Shown: positions 8,050 through 16,830, counted from the first letter of the stretch. The stretch: 37,226 nucleotides of DNA from Candidatus Niyogibacteria bacterium CG10_big_fil_rev_8_21_14_0_10_46_36 (GCA_002772995.1 PFCO01000003.1:2840-40065), one strand, 5' to 3'. Numbers and translations are program-made. The notes: generated from the sequence alone by a model not told the origin.

Positions 8050-8058
8050 ATGATACCA
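8050..8058 (-). promoter_or_regulatory. Extended -10 (TGGTATCAT) for the AAA+ gene
   Basis: Read on the minus strand, TGGTATCAT lies about 55 nt before the start codon, giving a leader of about 48 nt that carries the ribosome binding site AAGGAGGA (7998-8005). No clear -35 was seen. Confidence 0.4.
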
Positions 8059-8075
8059 CACCGAAGCACTACTAA

Positions 8076-8101
8076 AAAAACCCCGAATAATCGGGGTTTT
8101 T
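8076..8101. terminator. Terminator between spoVR and the AAA+ gene
   Basis: AAAAACCCCGA (8076-8086), loop ATAA, TCGGGGTTTTT (8091-8101). It follows spoVR on the minus strand, so the downstream AAA+ gene is probably transcribed separately. Confidence 0.9.
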
Positions 8102-8107
8102 GTTCAT

Positions 8108-9715
8108 TTAAAAGATGAGTTTTTTATCTTTTTTGAACTTGTGTGTGTTTTGTGGTTCTTCAGAATGATTCTTGCCTCCGCCATAACTGCAGCGTATGAG
8201 CGTAAGAATCCATTCCTCCGGCGTTTCATCCAAATGGAATGTGTCCAGATGGACAGGACGCCCCCACAACCTGAAGATCCGCTCCATGGTCTTATTGCGC
8301 CATGACTGCGGAGTCAGCTCGAGATACTGAAGCGCTTCAAACGGGTATCCTTTAAAGTGGTGAACCAAAAGCAGATCACCTGTGTCTTTATAGTTTCCGT
8401 CTTTCACATAGATAAGGGGCGCTATGAACTTAGACAAAGAATTTTTCAGAATGATACGGATGATGGCCGGGTTATCCTCGACAATTTCGTCGACTATAGT
8501 ATCCGTCTCATCATCGTAGCGTTCCTGGTAGATATAGAGCTCGTTACCGCGGATAAATTCGTTGGTAAAAAACTCGTCTATCGCCAGATAATCGTTGCAG
8601 AGCTCCCGGACCTCAAATATCTTCTCCATGCCGAGCTTGGCGTCCTTAAACCACTTCGCCTTTTTATACGGATCTTCGCATTTCTCGTATTCCTCACCAA
8701 ACCTGCCTGTATCCCACCGGTACTTGATGTCTTCGAAAAGCGCGAGTCCGATACTGTACCAGTTCATCTGGTATTTGCTCTTACGCACAACGGCGGCGTG
8801 GTAGTGATTGAATACGGAAAAATCTTTGTCATCAAGCACATTTTCCTTAAAGAGCCGGTGCATGATGCGATAATGCCAGAACGATGCCCAGCCTTCGTTC
8901 AAGGTTTTTGTACGGGCATTCGGCGCTAAGTGGCGGGCCTGATTGCGCATTACCGAAAGAACATCCTTCATCCAGGGTTTGAGCGTTTTCCCCGAAGCGT
9001 GGCGGATGATGTACGACAGTAAATCATACGCGGGCTGGGGAGGCGTTTTGTCCTGGAGATCTTCAATCTCGCGCCGGTATATCTGGATGTCTTCAGCGGT
9101 GATATGGTGTGCGTATGTAGACGGATTATCGATTTTCCACTGGAGCTGCTCCTGTTTGAGCTTAACCAGATACTCGCGAATCTCTTTTTCGTTCTCTTCG
9201 TTGGCAAATAAATTCGGTGACTGATGCCACTGAATCGCTTCTGCCGCATCCATGATGTTTTCAACTGCATGTTGGCCATAGATAGATTCGTATGTCTGGA
9301 AACGGCGCGCGGCTCTTCGTGCTTCCGTAGCGATATCCGCTACGGAACGGGCATGCTGGAGATATTTATTCGCAAGAAAAAAATCAACGTGCCCCATCAC
9401 ATGCGCTATAGTAAGAACCTTAAGCGCGAACGGATTAGTTTCAGCAATGAGCGCTTTTGGCGTTTCGAAATTCCACACCTGCTCATACGGAATACCCTGG
9501 CCGGTGTGTTCATAGATTGTACGGTTTTTTTCGTAGTCTCTTCCGAACTGCCAATAGGAAAAATTGGTCGGGAAATGGAACGACATGCCTTCAAGCACCC
9601 GGTCAGCGGGAACGACTTCGAATATAGTATCCGTTGTCTGTAATCCTTCTTCTTGGGCGATCTCGATGATGCGCTCTTCAACCCGCTTTAAGCGGTCTAT
9701 TTCTTTCTGCGTCAT
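8108..9715 (-). CDS. spoVR: SpoVR family protein, 535 aa
   Basis: The family is known from Bacillus, where SpoVR affects spore cortex formation, and from E. coli YcgB; its biochemical activity is unknown. Seen here: the family signatures HVMGHVDFF (105-113) and NEGWASFWH (273-281), plus the conserved C-terminal region around LLLVHHFKGYPF. The clustered His and Glu in both signatures look like metal ligands, which is inference. Length is normal. The ATG at 9715 overlaps the TGA of the DUF444 gene (ATGA), and GGGGAGG lies just upstream, so the two genes are translationally coupled. Family partners PrkA and DUF444 are directly upstream. The C-terminus ends in a lysine-rich tail. Confidence 0.95.
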   Translation of the reverse strand: MTQKEIDRLKRVEERIIEIAQEEGLQTTDTIFEVVPADRVLEGMSFHFPTNFSYWQFGRDYEKNRTIYEHTGQGIPYEQVWNFETPKALIAETNPFALKVLTIAHVMGHVDFFLANKYLQHARSVADIATEARRAARRFQTYESIYGQHAVENIMDAAEAIQWHQSPNLFANEENEKEIREYLVKLKQEQLQWKIDNPSTYAHHITAEDIQIYRREIEDLQDKTPPQPAYDLLSYIIRHASGKTLKPWMKDVLSVMRNQARHLAPNARTKTLNEGWASFWHYRIMHRLFKENVLDDKDFSVFNHYHAAVVRKSKYQMNWYSIGLALFEDIKYRWDTGRFGEEYEKCEDPYKKAKWFKDAKLGMEKIFEVRELCNDYLAIDEFFTNEFIRGNELYIYQERYDDETDTIVDEIVEDNPAIIRIILKNSLSKFIAPLIYVKDGNYKDTGDLLLVHHFKGYPFEALQYLELTPQSWRNKTMERIFRLWGRPVHLDTFHLDETPEEWILTLIRCSYGGGKNHSEEPQNTHKFKKDKKLIF

Positions 9716-11136
9716 CTGTCAAACCTCCCCTTTTTCAGAAATTGCCTGATGGCAGGCAGAATGTCTTCTTTGCCCGTAAGCACAACGCCAACGAACGGAA
9801 AGTTCTGGTTGCCTATAATAACCTGCAAGTCATCGTTTTCTTTCCGGTTAAGTTCCGTAACAGGCAGTTCTTTTTTGAAGAGCGAATACAGATTGTATTC
9901 ACTGACAGCAACGCCATCAATGTCTATTTCACCGTACCCAATCATCTGAACGCCTTTTTCTTTCAGCCGCTGTATCTCGCGGATGGTGCTCGCCGGATCA
10001 AAATCCTCTCCGTCAGAGAAATGAAACACATACCGGTTCCATGATGAGACCGGATATTTTGTTTCGAGCATGTCTGTCGCGGCATCATACGCGGTCCAAC
10101 AATTCGTGCCGCCGCTTTCAACGGTGCGGAAGAAATCCTCTTCCGGCACAAAGCGGGCTTTCGTGTGATGCACAATAAAACGGACCTCTACCTCTTCGTA
10201 CAGCTTGCGCAAAAATTCAATAAACCAGAAGAGCGTTGCGCGCACAAGATATTTTTTCATATCAGACATGGAAGCCGAAACATCCATCGCGGCGATGATG
10301 ACGGCGCGCGACTTGTATGATATGTCCCGTTCAAGTTTGCGGTACCGCAAATCGTCCGTCTCAATAATGATGAATGGGTCCACTTCTGTGACCACGCCAT
10401 CCTCAATATCCTTTTTTGCACGCTTGATAAATACGCCGTCCGCATCCTGTATAAGCGCTTCGGCATCCGCTAGAATGCCGTCTTTTTCTTTAAGCGCCAT
10501 GAACGCGATGAGCTCCTTTATGCGCTCGTCGGTAATATCCGGACATGTTTCCTCAAGCAAAGACTCAAGATAGTTAAGATAGAACCAAAAACGTCTCATG
10601 CCTTCTTTTGCGCTCTTTTTGGAATGCAAAAGCGACTGTGGGCCGTGCTTAACGATATCTTTTATCTTTATCCCGAAGATAACTTCCATTTCTTTTATGT
10701 CTTTCTCTTGCAGGTTCGGGAGTTCGAGATCTTCAAGCATCATTTCGATGAGCTCTTCAATCTCAAATTCGGATTCTATGTATTCTTCGCCGGGTTCATT
10801 CCCCGCCTTGCCTGCACCCCGTCCGGATTGATCCGCGGGACGCTGCCCGATAATGTCTCCTTTTTTACCAGAGCCCTGGCCTACGCCAACGCCGCCGCTG
10901 CCCTGCCCTTCGTCATCGCCATCTTCGTTCTCTCGTCTCTTTCCTTGGCGGAACCGCTCGTTTTGGAGCGACCGTATCGGAACTTTGACAATTCTCCCCT
11001 TCTTCTTTGTAATGATGGACTCATCAGCGATGATGCCCGGAAGGCCTTTTTTTATCTCTTCGCGTCTTTTCTCGCGGTGGCGTCGTGCGCTTTCTTTCCC
11101 TTTATTTTCAATGCTATCCGAAACAATAACGGTCAT
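9712..11136 (-). CDS. yeaH: DUF444/YeaH-YhbH family VWA-domain protein, 474 aa
   Basis: This family is paired with PrkA and SpoVR in many bacteria and is thought to act in the same stress or starvation response. The N-terminus (about 1-70) is basic and is followed by a Gly-rich acidic linker (70-120) and a helical region. The C-terminal half is a von Willebrand A domain with a MIDAS site: DVSAS (285-289), Thr344 in GGTN, Asp375 in FSDGED. These should bind a metal and a partner protein. The start is moved to the ATG at 11136 because AAAGGAGGTT (11141-11150) lies 4 nt upstream; an open frame to 11199 would run through the promoter. The stop overlaps spoVR. Upstream are an extended -10 and the prkA terminator, so DUF444-spoVR form a two-gene operon. 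Confidence 0.93.
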   Translation of the reverse strand: MTVIVSDSIENKGKESARRHREKRREEIKKGLPGIIADESIITKKKGRIVKVPIRSLQNERFRQGKRRENEDGDDEGQGSGGVGVGQGSGKKGDIIGQRPADQSGRGAGKAGNEPGEEYIESEFEIEELIEMMLEDLELPNLQEKDIKEMEVIFGIKIKDIVKHGPQSLLHSKKSAKEGMRRFWFYLNYLESLLEETCPDITDERIKELIAFMALKEKDGILADAEALIQDADGVFIKRAKKDIEDGVVTEVDPFIIIETDDLRYRKLERDISYKSRAVIIAAMDVSASMSDMKKYLVRATLFWFIEFLRKLYEEVEVRFIVHHTKARFVPEEDFFRTVESGGTNCWTAYDAATDMLETKYPVSSWNRYVFHFSDGEDFDPASTIREIQRLKEKGVQMIGYGEIDIDGVAVSEYNLYSLFKKELPVTELNRKENDDLQVIIGNQNFPFVGVVLTGKEDILPAIRQFLKKGRFDR

Positions 11137-11185
11137 ATGCAACCTCCTTTGTTCATCTGTCAAAAAGCATGTTTTGCCGTGTCCT

Positions 11186-11194
11186 ATTATAGCA
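11186..11194 (-). promoter_or_regulatory. Extended -10 (TGCTATAAT) for DUF444-spoVR
   Basis: Minus-strand TGCTATAAT, a near-perfect extended -10, sits about 50 nt before the start codon at 11136 and just after the prkA terminator. No -35 is evident, as is common for extended -10 promoters. Confidence 0.6.
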
Positions 11195-11204
11195 AACAAA
11201 AAAG

Positions 11205-11229
11205 AAAGGGTGCACTATGTGCACCCTTT
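11205..11229. terminator. Terminator after prkA
   Basis: AAAGGGTGCAC (11205-11215), loop TAT, GTGCACCCTTT (11219-11229), with CTTTTTTG following on the minus strand. It lies just past the prkA stop codon. Confidence 0.9.
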
Positions 11230-11233
11230 GGTG

Positions 11234-13327
11234 TTATTCTGTTTCTGCTTTATAAAACTCTTCGCGCATTTCGGCGCTGCATGTCGAGCAGAAGCCTTCC
11301 TCTTCCAAGGCCGAAAGCAAGTTTTCCTTGCGTTTCTTGTCTTCTGCTGTGTGCGTCTTTCCTTCGTCAAAAAGGAGAATGATGTTGCTCTTGTTATCCG
11401 ATATGAGCTTTGCTTCTATCATGTCGTCCAATTCTTTGAAGGATTTATCCTCATTATTTGAGAGATAAATCAAAACGCTGCTCCGCCAGTTTTCCGCACC
11501 CGCTTCCGGAATGTTCCCAAACTTTTCAATTCCTTTCAGGAACTTTTCATCTGCTTCTAGCGGCTGGCCGGTGATTTTGTCGCGAGGAATCTCAAGCATC
11601 TGTCCGCGCAGAAAATCCGATTTTTGCGAAACATAGAGCTTGCACTGCTCGAGGTATCTCTTGCGGATGTTCTGCCGTATATCGCTATATCCTTTCACGA
11701 ACGCTTTTGTCACCGACTTGCTGATGAAATCCCGGAGCTCGCTAATGACATTCGCTTTGCCGGGGTTCAGCAGTTCAAGGAACTTCTCAACTTCCTCAGG
11801 CGAATATCCCATACGGTGTTCAAACACTTCGCGGAGCGCCTTAACCATCGTGAGCGGCGTGAGACAGCCGTCAACATCAAGCTTGGTGAGTGCGTCAACG
11901 ATAGCGGTCAGGATGTCGCGGTAACTGAGACCGAACATGCCTTCGTGCTTATCGATGGGATTTTTTGAGTCATTGAATTCCTCGCGAAGTGACCGTTCAT
12001 CGATAGGATTTTTATCCTTGTCTTTGATATCAGTAAGTGCGCGCTCCTTATTGTAAATCTTGAGCTTAGTCAGACGGTCAACGCCGTACTTTTGAGAATC
12101 ATGGAGCCTGGTCATAACAGCGAATATTGCCGCTATCCTGAAACTGATATCAGGAATGTGCATTTTCTTCAGCTTAATGAACTGACTCTCGCGTTCAATG
12201 AGCTTTTTGTAGATCTTTATCTCATTGTCAATCTCAAGCGTATACGGAAAACGGATAACATGCATACGGTCATGGAGCGCGGCGTTTGCCTCGTTCGCGG
12301 AAAATTCCTTGAACTCCTTGAGGTTGCAGTGCCCAATGATTACCGTATCAATGAACATATGCGGAAACGGCGAACCCTGTATCTTGATGAGCTTTTCTTC
12401 GGCAAGACTGATAAATACTTTCAGTATCTTCGGGTCGGCTTTGATAAGCTCAATGCCTTCAAGAATACCCCGGTTTGCCTTTTGTATCTCTCCGTTCATC
12501 TGATAGGCTTCGGGATGATCATGTCCGTGTTTGCTGGAGATAGCTATGTTTTCACGGCCAACGAGCTCTGAAACATCAACGCTCCAGTCAGCGCCCGTGG
12601 ACTCAAACGAACTGATACCGCGAACTGACGATACGGAAAACGTGAATGTTTCTACCGGGATTTGCTCCCACTTGTCGCCGAATTCTTTGTCCGAATACTT
12701 CTCTTTTATCATGTGTCGGCATACATGACACAAGTCTCCCTCTATCGGGGGAATACCAATGCGGTCTTCTACCGGCTCTTTTATGTTCGGGCTCTTCTTC
12801 GGATTCCATGCACGCCGCGTCATCCAGCGAGGAAACGCATGAAGCGGTTCTTCGTGAATCGGGCATCCTTGTATCTGATACACTGGGCGTAACGCATACG
12901 CTTCAAGAGCTTTTTTGATGAGTGACGAAATGGTTGATTTACCTGACGATGTAGGCCCAACCATAACGAGAACATATTTTCCGCTCGGTCCTTTCATAGC
13001 GCCAGCTTCAAAATGTCTCATAATCTGCTCGATAACCTTATCAACCCCGAATAGATCTTCTTCGAAGTAGTGATACTTCTTCCCCGCCGAAGTGCCGGTA
13101 ATTCCGTAACTGCATATCTGCTCATATAAGCGAGCTGCAGCGTTTTGCGCAATGAGCGGATCGTTCGGCAGAACTTCTTCGGCGTACTCTTTGAGAGTAA
13201 TGACTGAGTGACGCTTTCTTTTTTCTGCTTTAAGCCGCTTATCTTCTTCCACATAGTCAGTAAGATCGACTCGTTTCCGAGGCGCATCTTTCTGTTCGTT
13301 CTTCGGAGATTTCTTCGATGAACCCAT
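11234..13327 (-). CDS. prkA: PrkA-type AAA+ serine protein kinase, 697 aa
   Basis: PrkA (YeaG in E. coli) has an AAA+ domain and a C-terminal kinase-related domain; it is tied to sporulation in Bacillus and nitrogen starvation in E. coli. Seen here: a basic N-terminal extension (about 1-45), Walker A GPTSSGKS (124-131; the family usually has GxxGSxKS) and the family signature CPIHEEPL (155-162). CHVC (about 200) and the PrkA-typical VSELVGRENIA and NRGILEGIE segments follow, and the C-terminus has a CSTC pair near the end. Length is slightly above the roughly 640 of E. coli YeaG because of the N-terminal extension. The start at 13327 has GGGGAGGAA 5 nt upstream. It has its own promoter and terminator and precedes DUF444-spoVR. 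Confidence 0.93.
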   Translation of the reverse strand: MGSSKKSPKNEQKDAPRKRVDLTDYVEEDKRLKAEKRKRHSVITLKEYAEEVLPNDPLIAQNAAARLYEQICSYGITGTSAGKKYHYFEEDLFGVDKVIEQIMRHFEAGAMKGPSGKYVLVMVGPTSSGKSTISSLIKKALEAYALRPVYQIQGCPIHEEPLHAFPRWMTRRAWNPKKSPNIKEPVEDRIGIPPIEGDLCHVCRHMIKEKYSDKEFGDKWEQIPVETFTFSVSSVRGISSFESTGADWSVDVSELVGRENIAISSKHGHDHPEAYQMNGEIQKANRGILEGIELIKADPKILKVFISLAEEKLIKIQGSPFPHMFIDTVIIGHCNLKEFKEFSANEANAALHDRMHVIRFPYTLEIDNEIKIYKKLIERESQFIKLKKMHIPDISFRIAAIFAVMTRLHDSQKYGVDRLTKLKIYNKERALTDIKDKDKNPIDERSLREEFNDSKNPIDKHEGMFGLSYRDILTAIVDALTKLDVDGCLTPLTMVKALREVFEHRMGYSPEEVEKFLELLNPGKANVISELRDFISKSVTKAFVKGYSDIRQNIRKRYLEQCKLYVSQKSDFLRGQMLEIPRDKITGQPLEADEKFLKGIEKFGNIPEAGAENWRSSVLIYLSNNEDKSFKELDDMIEAKLISDNKSNIILLFDEGKTHTAEDKKRKENLLSALEEEGFCSTCSAEMREEFYKAETE

Positions 13328-13367
13328 TCTATTCCTCCCCGTATATAGTTTTCAAAGCATTTCCTTT

Positions 13368-13397
13368 ATTGTACCGTTTTTGCAAAATAGCGGTCAA
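13368..13397 (-). promoter_or_regulatory. Promoter of prkA
   Basis: On the minus strand TTGACC (13397-13392), 18 bases, TACAAT (13373-13368). Transcription would begin near 13361, giving a leader of about 35 nt with the ribosome binding site GGGGAGGA. Confidence 0.6.
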
Positions 13398-13440
13398 AAG
13401 CGGATATAGTCGGCTACTATTAGGGTGTATAGTCAACCCC

Positions 13441-13478
13441 ATAAAAACAACGCGTTCATAGAAGCGCGTTGTTTTTAT
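13441..13478. terminator. Terminator between prkA promoter and tRNA
   Basis: Perfect 14-bp arms (13441-13454 and 13465-13478; ATAAAAACAACGCG and its complement) with a 10-base loop and T runs on both strands. On the minus strand it would end a transcript containing ftsH and the tRNA. Confidence 0.9.
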
Positions 13479-13528
13479 ACTCTATCTTCTTATTCAGAAA
13501 TCCTAGAACCACAGAGGTATATCTCCGG

Positions 13529-13672
13529 CATGACATCGTCACTCGGACGAACTGCAAATATTCGTCCGCCCTCCTGGACTCGAACCAGGAACCACCAAGG
13601 TATAAGCTTGGCGCTCTGCCATTGAGCTAAAGGCGGACGAATATTTTCAACCGCTCCTCGCTAGATGTCATG
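13529..13672. repeat. Nested inverted repeats enclosing the tRNA
   Basis: Outer arms CATGACATC (13529-13537) and GATGTCATG (13664-13672); inner perfect 15-base arms 13556-13570 and 13632-13646, which include five base pairs of the tRNA acceptor stem. Further out, CCTAG...CAGAG (13503-13516) imperfectly matches CTCTGGCTAGG (about 13675-13685). In the precursor RNA the leader and trailer of the tRNA could form one long helix coaxial with its acceptor stem. Confidence 0.7.
13565..13636 (-). tRNA. tRNA with anticodon UAU, likely tRNA-Ile
   Basis: Cloverleaf, 72 nt: acceptor CCGCCTT/AGGGCGG, D-arm GCTC-AATGGCA-GAGC, anticodon arm CCAAG-CTTATAC-CTTGG, T-arm CCTGG-TTCGAGT-CCAGG, discriminator A, no encoded CCA. 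The anticodon loop CTTATAC gives UAU, reading AUA (Ile). Most bacteria read AUA with a CAU anticodon changed to lysidine by TilS; an unmodified-type UAU tRNA-Ile is known from a few reduced genomes such as Mycoplasma mobile. The C1-G72 first pair is unusual for tRNA-Ile. It lies 64 nt downstream of ftsH and may be processed from the same transcript. Confidence 0.85.
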
Positions 13673-13700
13673 AGCTCTGGCTAGGATGTAGACAAGCGCA

Positions 13701-15557
13701 TTACGAAGACACAATCGGTTTCGGCTTGATGCCGAATGATTTTACGAGCTTATTAAACTCTTCACGCTCAAGAGACTCCTGCTCTATAAGCTTGTGCGCA
13801 ATCGCATCTAAAACGGTACGGTACTTTTTAATGATGGTTTGCGCCTGTGTAAGTCCCCGCTTAATAAAGCTCGATACTTCTTTATCAATCGCTCCCGCTA
13901 TCTCTTCGGAGTAATCGCGCTCGTGATGCATGCCGAATTCCTTACCGAGAAAAATAGATTCTTCCTTCCCGCCGAATACCACCGGCCCTAATTTATCGGA
14001 CATACCATAGCGCGTAACAAGACTCCGTGCAATATCTGTCGCAGTTCGCAAGTCATTTGAAGCGCCGGTAGTCAGCTCCTGGAATACGATTTTTTCTGCA
14101 GCATATCCGCCAAGCGCTACCGCAAGTTCGCCCATAAAGTGGGTTTTTGTTACCAGCCGCCTGTCCTGGCTCGGGAGCTTGAGCGTGTACCCTCCCGCGC
14201 GCCCACGCGAAATAATAGTCACTTTGTGAACCGGATCCGCTTCGGGCAACACCGCAGCAACAAGCGCGTGGCCTGCTTCATGGTATGCAGTTATCTTTTT
14301 TTCTTCTTGCGAAATAATCTTGCTTTTTCGTTCCGGACCTAATAACACCTTTTCAATAGAGCTTAATATATCCTGAAGCGTTATCTGGCGCCGATTCTTG
14401 CGTGCAGCCCAAATTGCTGCTTCGTTAATAAGATTTTGAAGATCAGCTCCCGAAAATCCCGGGGTGCGCTCCGCAATGCGGCGGAAGTTTACATCTGCCG
14501 CCAAGTGCTTATTGCGCGCATGTATTTTAAGGATTGCTTCCCGGTCTTTAATATCCGGGAGATCAAGTACGACACGGCGGTCAAAACGTCCCGGACGCAA
14601 AAGCGCAGGATCAAGCACATCAGGCCGGTTCGTTGCCGCCATCACAATAACTGACTCGTGCGGCTCAAAGCCGTCCAATTCAACAAGTATCTGATTAAGG
14701 GTTTGTTCGCGCTCGTCATGCCCGCCGCCAAGTCCCGCTCCCCGGTGTCGACCAACCGCATCAATCTCGTCAATAAATACGATAGACGGCGCTGAACGCT
14801 TCGCCATCTTGAAAAGGTCACGCACGCGCGATGCGCCGACTCCCACGAACATTTCAACGAATTCCGATGCGGAAAGATGGAAGAATGGCACACCCGCCTC
14901 TCCGGCAACAGCGCGCGCAAGAAGCGTTTTTCCGGTACCTGGAGCGCCCATTAACAAAACACCCTTTGGGATACGCGCACCAATGCTCGAAAATTTTACG
15001 GGATTTTTTAGAAAATCCACTATCTCGGTCAATTCTTCTTTCGCTTCTTCAACGCCCGCAACATCCCCGAATGTCACGCGCTGTTTTTTATCGTCGGGCA
15101 TGATGACGCGCGCGCGCGACTGCCCAAAGTTAAATGCCTGAAGATTTGAACGTTGAACATTACGCGTCGCAAACCAGAAAAATCCGATAATAAGGAGGAA
15201 TGGAATGAGAAACGGCAAAAGCGCACCCGCCCAGAACAAAAATCCCGACGGTTCGCTTATGTCGATAGATGTCTGGCGCAGCAACTCCGGCGAAGCACCG
15301 TAATTCGTAAGGGATTCAAACAAAGAAATGTCGGACTCTTTTTTTGTCTTTTTTACCGTTCCGTCTATGGTAGTGATTTCAACATCATTTCCTTGCACAA
15401 CTATTGATTCTACTGTCCCTGCATTAATGTCGGATACAAGCTCCGAAAGCGTAACCTCTTCAACCCCGCGGAACTGGTTTGAAAACAACGACCAAACAAG
15501 CGCGACGGAAAAGAAAACAAGAATCGCAATCGCAACATTTTTAGAGAATAATTTCAT
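13701..15557 (-). CDS. ftsH: ATP-dependent zinc metalloprotease FtsH, 618 aa
   Basis: FtsH is a membrane-bound hexamer that extracts and degrades membrane and regulatory proteins. Two membrane segments (about 8-25 and 107-130) flank a short extracytoplasmic domain. The AAA+ module has Walker A GAPGTGKT (204-211), Walker B IVFIDE (259-264) and the second-region-of-homology arginines in RPGRFDRR (321-328). The zinc protease motif HEAGH is at 426-430. Length is normal for bacterial FtsH. The ATG at 15557 has no Shine-Dalgarno; TATGAT/GATAAT lies 5-8 nt upstream, suggesting a leaderless transcript. A second protein-unfolding AAA+ enzyme, the solo Clp-type ATPase, is encoded 6 kb away. Confidence 0.98.
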   Translation of the reverse strand: MKLFSKNVAIAILVFFSVALVWSLFSNQFRGVEEVTLSELVSDINAGTVESIVVQGNDVEITTIDGTVKKTKKESDISLFESLTNYGASPELLRQTSIDISEPSGFLFWAGALLPFLIPFLLIIGFFWFATRNVQRSNLQAFNFGQSRARVIMPDDKKQRVTFGDVAGVEEAKEELTEIVDFLKNPVKFSSIGARIPKGVLLMGAPGTGKTLLARAVAGEAGVPFFHLSASEFVEMFVGVGASRVRDLFKMAKRSAPSIVFIDEIDAVGRHRGAGLGGGHDEREQTLNQILVELDGFEPHESVIVMAATNRPDVLDPALLRPGRFDRRVVLDLPDIKDREAILKIHARNKHLAADVNFRRIAERTPGFSGADLQNLINEAAIWAARKNRRQITLQDILSSIEKVLLGPERKSKIISQEEKKITAYHEAGHALVAAVLPEADPVHKVTIISRGRAGGYTLKLPSQDRRLVTKTHFMGELAVALGGYAAEKIVFQELTTGASNDLRTATDIARSLVTRYGMSDKLGPVVFGGKEESIFLGKEFGMHHERDYSEEIAGAIDKEVSSFIKRGLTQAQTIIKKYRTVLDAIAHKLIEQESLEREEFNKLVKSFGIKPKPIVSS

Positions 15558-15598
15558 ATAAAATTATCATACTGAAGGAATGTATTCCGGTCAAATGA

Positions 15599-15623
15599 AA
15601 AGGCCCCGACGCGCGGGGCCTTT
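15599..15623. terminator. Terminator after the 382-aa gene
   Basis: AAAGGCCCCG (15599-15608), loop ACGCG, CGGGGCCTTT (15614-15623), a few bases past the stop codon on the minus strand. Confidence 0.88.
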
Positions 15624-15629
15624 CTTGTA

Positions 15630-16778
15630 TTATGCTCTGAACATAATGTTGTTTTTTACAATCCGTATAAACTCGTCATCCGACAATTCGGTCACCGGAT
15701 TGTTCGGATGCGTTTCGGTCCAGTTATAGATGGCGTCGCTATCCTGAACGGAATAAAAAAATTCAGGGACGCCCTCTATATGACCCTCCGCGTACAGCAA
15801 CGGGTTGCCGTATGCGAGCTCAGGCAAACCCTTCTTCCGGAGCGTTGCGTTCCGCAATTCAGCGACCACCTTCCGTAACGAAAACTTATACCGCGCATCA
15901 GTAAACACTGACTTATGGCCGCTTGAACGGATAACCGCAAGGACCGATGCATGCGTATCTGCAGCGCGTGCTTCGTTGGAGCGCGAATATTTTGGTAGCG
16001 CAAGATTATCAGAATGGATGACTGCAAACGGACGCTTTGCAGATTTTGGCTTTCCTTTGTCATCTAAGGCGCGTGTTCCGTCCTTATTGAACACAGGAAC
16101 ATAGACCGGCATCCGTTTTGCTTTCTTCGCATATTCTTCGCGCGCCTGTCCAAACAATTCCTTTGCGGAGTACTCTTCAGCGGCAACACCCTTTCGTTCA
16201 AACTCATCAACATCCATGCCGGCTTTTCTCCCAACGCTTAGGATGTGATTAAATTCAAACGACCCGATAAGCGCGTTTATGTCGTCTGCATTATGCATGT
16301 CATACGAACACTCGCTGTCATGGAATTTGATAAGAAACGCCTGCAACGCCCACTGAATAACTCCTCTCGGATCATCCGGATATTTGCGGTGCATTTTCTT
16401 TATCATATTCGCAAGACCTCGCGAAAGGTCGCGCGCATGCCCATCAACATACGACATGTACTGCACGATATTTTTTATCGTGGACATCTTATCAAGATCA
16501 AGCCCGAGCGCTTTTACTACAAGCATAAGCGAAGACTCATCTTTTGCCGTAAGAATCCCTTCTGCCGGATTCGCATGCTCATCAAGCTTTCCGCCGCCCG
16601 TCCCTATATAGAGGCGTCCGTCGGAATCTGCATATTCCTCCAGAAACGCTTTCGTTCCGTACTTATACAAAAGAAGGAGCGAAGCTAATTCTTCACCGTG
16701 CACGCCGATATGGAACACTACCGGAACCATCCCGCCGTCTACTTCAAGCATGTACTCGAATTGATTCTCATTTTTCAA
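15630..16778 (-). CDS. Uncharacterised protein with weak MYG1/DHH-like N-terminus, 382 aa
   Basis: No family is firmly recognised. In the N-terminal part, HIGVHGEELASLLLL (about 22-36), YIGTGGGKLDEHAN (about 57-70) and SSLMLVVKALGLD (about 82-94) follow the order of motifs in MYG1-type (UPF0160) DHH phosphoesterase relatives. Those have a histidine/aspartate motif, then a glycine-rich stretch ending in DHH, then SSAGLV. Here the DHH is DEH. The middle is charged (EEYAKKAKRMP) and the C-terminus contains RSSGHKSVFTDARYKFS. The start is TTG at 16778: the perfect ribosome binding site GAGGAGG (16786-16792) lies 7 nt upstream, and the nearby ATG is out of frame. It has its own promoter and terminator and lies between ftsH and the 774-aa gene. 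A nuclease or phosphoesterase role is possible but unproven. Confidence 0.8.
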   Translation of the reverse strand: MKNENQFEYMLEVDGGMVPVVFHIGVHGEELASLLLLYKYGTKAFLEEYADSDGRLYIGTGGGKLDEHANPAEGILTAKDESSLMLVVKALGLDLDKMSTIKNIVQYMSYVDGHARDLSRGLANMIKKMHRKYPDDPRGVIQWALQAFLIKFHDSECSYDMHNADDINALIGSFEFNHILSVGRKAGMDVDEFERKGVAAEEYSAKELFGQAREEYAKKAKRMPVYVPVFNKDGTRALDDKGKPKSAKRPFAVIHSDNLALPKYSRSNEARAADTHASVLAVIRSSGHKSVFTDARYKFSLRKVVAELRNATLRKKGLPELAYGNPLLYAEGHIEGVPEFFYSVQDSDAIYNWTETHPNNPVTELSDDEFIRIVKNNIMFRA

Positions 16779-16830
16779 TCTACTGCCTCCTCGCCCGCTC
16801 TACTAATGCAGGACTTAAGAATTTTATGCT

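Noticed and set aside
11137-11199. Longer start for the DUF444 protein
   Set aside because: The extra codons overlap the promoter region, and AAAGGAGGTT precedes the ATG at 11136.
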